From Sinorhizobium terangae (GTDB lineage: Bacteria; Pseudomonadota; Alphaproteobacteria; Rhizobiales; Rhizobiaceae), in contig NZ_CP121659.1 of the NCBI RefSeq assembly GCF_029714365.1, positions 2,772,501 through 2,836,500 on the forward strand: a stretch of DNA of 64,000 nucleotides, read 5' to 3'. A model generated the notes under the pieces. That model did not search any database. It was given only the letters and a program-made list of their open reading frames with translations, and was not told the origin of the DNA. The position numbers and the translations under genes were made by a program. How positions within the stretch are numbered: the first letter of the stretch is position 1; each line of letters opens with the position of its first letter. Positions 60,321 through 64,000 of this stretch are shown here, piece after piece.

Positions 60321-61211
60321 CTATTCCGCCGGCTGCGGTACAGCGATCCTCTTGCGAAAGATCATGTCTCTCGCAGCCAGCACGGCGCCGCCGGTCACGA
60401 GCAGGCAGGCGGCGGCAATACGCCAGGAGGGGTCCGCAAAGCCGAACAGGATCAGGACGAGCGTCGAGAGAACCGGTGCGGCATAGCTGGCAACGCCGAG
60501 AAGCTGGATGTCTCCGTTCTTCACACCGAAGTCCCAGGCATAGAAAGCCGCGCCGACCGGCAAGAGGCCAAGTCCGGCAACCGCCAGCCACTCGAAAGCC
60601 GTCTCCGGCCATACTGTCGTTTCGAGACCGAGATGGCAGAGGAAGGAAAGGATGGACGTCGCAAGGCAGAAACCGGTGACGACATCGGTCGAGACCGCTT
60701 CGAAGCGGCGCGTCAGCAGGGAATAGCCCGACCACGTTAACGCGCAGAGGAATGCCGCGCCGTAACCGAGCGTATAGGCCTCATCGAAGGCGACGCCATT
60801 GCCGGCGACGATCAGGATCGTGCCGACAAGTCCCGCCAGTGCGCCGGCGATGTGGTTCCAGCGAAGCTTCTCGCCCGGCAGCAGCGTCGAGCCGACCACG
60901 ATCAGCAGCGGCCAGAGGTAGGCAATCAGGCCCGCCTCGACGGCCGGCGCGTTGCGAAGCGCGGTGAAATAGAGAAAGTGATAGCCGAAAAGCCCGGCAA
61001 TGCCGGTGATCCAGACCTTGGCCGGCTGCTTCAGCAGCTTCAATCGCTCCGGCTTCAGCGCAAGCACCACGATGCCCGGCAGGCTACCGATGAGGAAACA
61101 GATTGCTGATAGCTGGAACGGCGGCATTTTGCCCGAAGCGGCGGTAAAGAGCGCCAGCAGCGACCACATCAGGATCGCGGCAAAACCGATCAAGGTTGCC
61201 TTGAATTTCAT
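60321..61211 (-). CDS. EamA/DMT family transporter (YddG-like aromatic amino-acid exporter)
   Basis: 296-residue membrane protein with ten hydrophobic segments in two EamA repeats. The pattern near the start (TLIGFAAILMWSLLALFTAASG, cut here in parts) matches YddG, which exports aromatic amino acids and related compounds. The start MKFKATL is preferred, with a longer form four codons earlier. Confidence 0.88.
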   Translation of the reverse strand: MKFKATLIGFAAILMWSLLALFTAASGKMPPFQLSAICFLIGSLPGIVVLALKPERLKLLKQPAKVWITGIAGLFGYHFLYFTALRNAPAVEAGLIAYLWPLLIVVGSTLLPGEKLRWNHIAGALAGLVGTILIVAGNGVAFDEAYTLGYGAAFLCALTWSGYSLLTRRFEAVSTDVVTGFCLATSILSFLCHLGLETTVWPETAFEWLAVAGLGLLPVGAAFYAWDFGVKNGDIQLLGVASYAAPVLSTLVLILFGFADPSWRIAAACLLVTGGAVLAARDMIFRKRIAVPQPAE

Positions 61212-61318
61212 TCCTGCCCCCACGCCCGGCTCACGTGCGTGAAAGCCGCGTCAAATCAATCATGCATTGCATAGTTAGCGTCCGTTTGCGACGGACGGAA
61301 GAGAATTTTCGGGATTGA

Positions 61319-62095
61319 TCACCCGCCGAATCGCGTCGCGGAAACGGTTACCGGACCAAGCTTCGTCGGGATGCGGACATAAACCGGGGCATAGACATCG
61401 ACGGCCTCGGCCCTTGCGAACCAGACCTCCATCGTCTCCAGCCGGCGCAGATATTCGACGTCCTCGCGCCCCTTCCTGTATCCCGCTCTTGGAACGAAGC
61501 GGACACCACAGACGATGACTTCGCCCTCGAATCCTCTGGTCTTGAAGCTTCGGGTCCCCTTGGGCGAGAGCTTGATGTCGAGCCGCGATTCGCCATCGAA
61601 GATCGGCAGCGTGTTGGGGCAAACCCTGTTTTTCCCCGGAATGATCAGCCCGGAAAGCGGGTCCAGTACGTTGCGCATGTCGCGGCTCGTCACCGGCACC
61701 CAGTTCTTCGGAAGCGGGTTGCGTTTCGGGGTCATGCTCGCGCGTACGACATTGCCGTTCCGGAAGGTCACGCTGATTGCGCGCGATTTCCTGCCGCTGC
61801 GATAGGACATGGAATATTGCGAGGCGCGCAGATGATCATTCGCGATCACACCGGAAACGCGCGTCTGGCCGGACGTGCGGCTGATGATGTCGACGAGTCC
61901 GGCGGAATTCAGCGTGCCGGAAATCGTGTAGCGATTCTTTACGAGTTCTGTATGGAAAGTGGCGCGCGCCAGGGGTAAGCCGGCAAGCGAAATGCTGTAA
62001 TCCGTTTGATGTGCGATATCTGCAGCTACCGATGTTGTGGAAAACATCGTGGCAGCCAGCAATGCTGATGCCCGGAAGCCATTGCGCCTGTTCAT
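61319..62095 (-). CDS. DUF3108 domain-containing protein
   Basis: 258 residues with a signal peptide (about 1-24, cut after VAA) and a periplasmic DUF3108 domain: TDYSISLAGLPLARATFHTEL (about 31, split) through MEVWFARAEAVDVYAPVYVRIPTKLGPV. Unknown function; found in many proteobacteria. Start taken at MNRRNGFR; upstream in-frame sequence is not coding-like. Divergent from rpmB. Confidence 0.88.
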   Translation of the reverse strand: MNRRNGFRASALLAATMFSTTSVAADIAHQTDYSISLAGLPLARATFHTELVKNRYTISGTLNSAGLVDIISRTSGQTRVSGVIANDHLRASQYSMSYRSGRKSRAISVTFRNGNVVRASMTPKRNPLPKNWVPVTSRDMRNVLDPLSGLIIPGKNRVCPNTLPIFDGESRLDIKLSPKGTRSFKTRGFEGEVIVCGVRFVPRAGYRKGREDVEYLRRLETMEVWFARAEAVDVYAPVYVRIPTKLGPVTVSATRFGG

Positions 62096-62461
62096 GCCCG
62101 AAGACCTGTCGTTTCCTTGCCCCTTGCAATCCTCTGGGATGCAAGGGGTTTGCGGCTTTTTTTGCGCCAATTGCTCAAAATCCGGCCAGCCGCAAGGAGA
62201 ACAGGCGGCACCTTTTCGTTGCACGGCGTTCAGGAGAAATAGCGCAGTGAGCAACGGCTTGGAATGGGTATCGGGAGAGATTATTGTAGCGGCGGCAGCG
62301 ATCGCGTTGCGGTTTTTCTAGAATGCGCAGGGTTTGGCTTGACTGGCAGGCCTTCTGTGACTATAGAACCGCGACTTTCCAATAATGGCCAACAGGAACG
62401 CGGCCTGGGCTCTGGGCCCGCTACCGCATTGTCCGGCGGCGATAAAGAGAATAGGTGTACC
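62096..62461. other. Gene-free stretch between DUF3108 and rpmB
   Basis: 366 bases. Holds the rpmB promoter at 62,339-62,367 and about 90 bases of rpmB leader. Nothing else recognisable. Confidence 0.6.
62339..62367 (+). promoter_or_regulatory. Strong sigma-70 promoter of rpmB
   Basis: TTGACT (62,339-62,344), 17-base spacer, TATAGA (62,362-62,367). Leader of about 88 bases. Confidence 0.8.
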
Positions 62462-62752
62462 ATGTCCCGTAGTTGCGAATTGACCGGCAAGGGCGTCCAG
62501 TCGGGCCACAATGTCAGCCACGCCAACAACAAGACCAAGCGCAAGTTCCTCCCGAACCTGTGCAACGTCACGCTGATTTCCGATGCTCTCGGCCAGCGCT
62601 TCCGCCTGCGCGTTTCCGCAGCCGCTCTCCGCTCGGTCGAACACCGCGGTGGCCTCGACGCTTTCCTGCTGAAGGCTGACGAGAACGAGCTGAGCATGCG
62701 CGCTCGCCTGTTGCGCCGCCAGATCGTCAAGAAGACCGCTGAAGCAGCCTGA
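62462..62752 (+). CDS. rpmB: 50S ribosomal protein L28
   Basis: 96-residue ribosomal protein. [32 protein letters not shown] is the family start (given in part); the C-terminal extension to about 96 is typical for alphaproteobacteria. The longer frame upstream is ignored because a strong promoter lies inside it. Followed by a terminator. Confidence 0.97.
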   Translation: MSRSCELTGKGVQSGHNVSHANNKTKRKFLPNLCNVTLISDALGQRFRLRVSAAALRSVEHRGGLDAFLLKADENELSMRARLLRRQIVKKTAEAA

Positions 62753-62779
62753 TCGGCGCCAGCTCTTCCGACAAGACTT

Positions 62780-62813
62780 GAAGGCTTGCGGACTTCGTCC
62801 GGCAAGCCTTTTT
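62780..62813 (+). terminator. Intrinsic terminator of rpmB
   Basis: AAGGCTTGC / GGCAAGCCTT stem with inner GGAC / GTCC followed by TTTTT. Confidence 0.9.
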
Positions 62814-62892
62814 CTCGTGTCGTGATCTATTTAGCCGCCGGTCAAGCACCCGGTCACGTTCTCCAACTGGTGGCATCACCCAGGATAAAAAA

Positions 62893-63531
62893 ATGCTGAT
62901 CAAACGCACGTTCTTTGTCTATGTCGTACTCATGACCCTCGTGGTCGTGGCGTCGAATTTCCTTGTCCAATACCCGCTTCCGGGCTCCATTGCCGGCATG
63001 AACCTCGGCGACCTGTGGACCTGGGGTGCTTTCAGCTATCCCTTCGCCTTCCTCGTCACGGATCTCACCAACCGCCATTTCGGCCCACGGATCGCGCGCC
63101 GCGTGGTCGTTGCCGGCTTTATCGTCGGCGTCACTGTCTCGATCTACCTCGCGACGCCGCGCATCGCGATCGCCTCCGGTTCCGCGTTCCTGTTCGGTCA
63201 GCTCCTCGACATTTCCGTGTTCAACCGCCTGCGCCGGCAGACCTGGTGGCAGGCACCGCTCGCCGGCTCTCTCATCGGATCGGCATTGGACACCGCGATG
63301 TTCTTCTCTTTCGCCTTCGCTCCGCTCTTCGTATTCTTCGGACCGAACGACAACTTTGCCCTCGAGACCGCTCCCCTCCTCGGCGTGCTCGCAGCAGGAG
63401 CGCCGCGCTGGATTTCCTGGGCGCTCGGCGATCTTCTGGTGAAGATCCTGTGCGGCATCGTGCTGCTCTTGCCCTATGGAGCGCTGATGAGCGTCATCAA
63501 GCCGATGCCGCCCGCCAACGCCACCGCATGA
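62893..63531 (+). CDS. Queuosine precursor transporter (YhhQ/VUT family)
   Basis: 212-residue membrane protein with six hydrophobic segments. The motif GAFSYPFAFLVTDLTNRHFG (about 45-64) is the family hallmark. Takes up preQ0/preQ1 precursors for tRNA queuosine. Fits with gluQRS in this window. Confidence 0.92.
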   Translation: MLIKRTFFVYVVLMTLVVVASNFLVQYPLPGSIAGMNLGDLWTWGAFSYPFAFLVTDLTNRHFGPRIARRVVVAGFIVGVTVSIYLATPRIAIASGSAFLFGQLLDISVFNRLRRQTWWQAPLAGSLIGSALDTAMFFSFAFAPLFVFFGPNDNFALETAPLLGVLAAGAPRWISWALGDLLVKILCGIVLLLPYGALMSVIKPMPPANATA

Positions 63532-63559
63532 GACCAGCGGAGAATGAAAAATCACGTTG

Positions 63560-63584
63560 ACGGGGTCGATGCGGCCCCGTTTTC
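63560..63584. terminator. Intrinsic terminator after the queuosine transporter gene
   Basis: ACGGGGTC / GGCCCCGT hairpin followed by TTTT, between convergent genes. Confidence 0.7.
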
Positions 63585-63625
63585 GTTTGCGACGTCCCTC
63601 GCTCCTAATGAGGTGCTGAGTTGGC

Positions 63626-64000
63626 TCAACCCAAAACCAACCGGAATTCGAGCATCAGGTTGCGCTCGAGAATCGAGTGGTTGTCATCGGAAACGATGAT
63701 CACGCGAATCTCGCCGTCGGGCCGAACGACGACATCCAGCCCCTCCATATTGTCGATCTGATAGCTCATGTCGGCCTTGAGCAACACCTCGCCGTCGACG
63801 ACGGCGCCCGGGCGGATGTCGGCGGCAGCAATCCTGCGAATGCGCATGCCGAGGCCGGAGGCCAGATTGAACCGGCGTTCGAGGAGAAGCAGATCGCCAT
63901 TTGGCAGGAAGTCGCCGTCGGTAACTGCATAAGGATCCTCGCGGACGACCGTGAAGGCACCCTTCATCGGCCCTTCGAGTATGCCCGCCAGAAGGTTATC
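63626..64000 (-). CDS. Esterase-like activity of phytase family protein, C-terminal part
   Basis: The frame is open to the right edge of the window, so only the last 124 residues are seen. Motifs DGDFLPNGDLLLLERRF, DNMEGLDVVV and IIVSDDNHS are those of the phytase-like esterase domain (PF13449), a beta-propeller often secreted. The N-terminus and any signal peptide lie outside. Confidence 0.85.
   Translation of the reverse strand, partial: DNLLAGILEGPMKGAFTVVREDPYAVTDGDFLPNGDLLLLERRFNLASGLGMRIRRIAAADIRPGAVVDGEVLLKADMSYQIDNMEGLDVVVRPDGEIRVIIVSDDNHSILERNLMLEFRLVLG

Overview
The window is a 64 kb piece of core chromosome from a Rhizobiaceae alphaproteobacterium, most likely Ensifer/Sinorhizobium. 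This rests on high GC, alphaproteobacterial gene order (lysC-ptsP-prfA-prmC-DUF4167-clpB; argH-lptM-lysA-TIGR02302; hpt and cpdR; ftsE-ftsX), a CpdR regulator, PTS-Ntr enzyme I, and intergenic mosaic repeats of the rhizobial kind. No database search was possible, so the species assignment is inference.

Layout. 1-6.9 kb: end of an M23 peptidase gene, clpB, a DUF4167 gene, and prmC next to prfA (the modifying enzyme and its release factor). 7-14.3 kb: ptsP, lysC, then an ABC-F ATPase and a small methyltransferase lying between lysC and ubiG. 14.3-17.7 kb: DUF1178, a Nit-type amidase, glutaredoxin 3, ComF and a methyltransferase. 17.7-22.1 kb: an orphan Flp pilin, a small membrane protein, and the minus-strand run PpiC isomerase-argJ-GNAT-mutT. 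22.3-29.5 kb: secA, a flippase coupled to an acetyltransferase-like gene, and an acyl-CoA synthetase. 29.5-31.4 kb: a lower-GC pair (exported RidA-like protein and a LysR regulator) beside tRNA-Leu(CAA). 31.6-37 kb: dsbB, HNH nuclease, AlkA-type glycosylase, gluQRS, YihY, SDR, HIG1 protein and PduO. 37.3-43.6 kb: rhomboid, etfB-etfA, a 3-hydroxyacyl-CoA dehydrogenase, tlpA and argH. 43.7-50.1 kb: lptM, lysA, the large TIGR02302 protein, cpdR, hpt and a DUF3426-like membrane protein. 50.5-58.9 kb: ftsE-ftsX, a DUF218 protein, plsC, a ChaC-type cyclotransferase, DUF2125, tyrC, hisC and a methyltransferase. 59-64 kb: gloB, a DUF985 cupin, a YddG-like exporter, DUF3108, rpmB, a queuosine-precursor transporter and the end of a phytase-like esterase gene.

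Most genes are housekeeping: protein quality control (clpB, PpiC, dsbB, tlpA, secA), translation (prfA, prmC, rpmB, gluQRS), amino-acid synthesis (lysC, lysA, argJ, argH, tyrC, hisC), electron transfer for acyl-CoA oxidation (etfBA, hbd) and envelope/division (ftsEX, plsC, lptM). I found no phage, insertion sequence, CRISPR array or toxin-antitoxin locus. The non-routine signals are a nine-copy structured intergenic repeat, a 35-bp perfect inverted repeat, a near-perfect palindrome at the etfBA promoter, a Tat-exported RidA-like protein without the usual arginine, a hairpin-ending short frame before the ABC-F gene, and an ftsE-adjacent DUF3426-like protein with no zinc finger.
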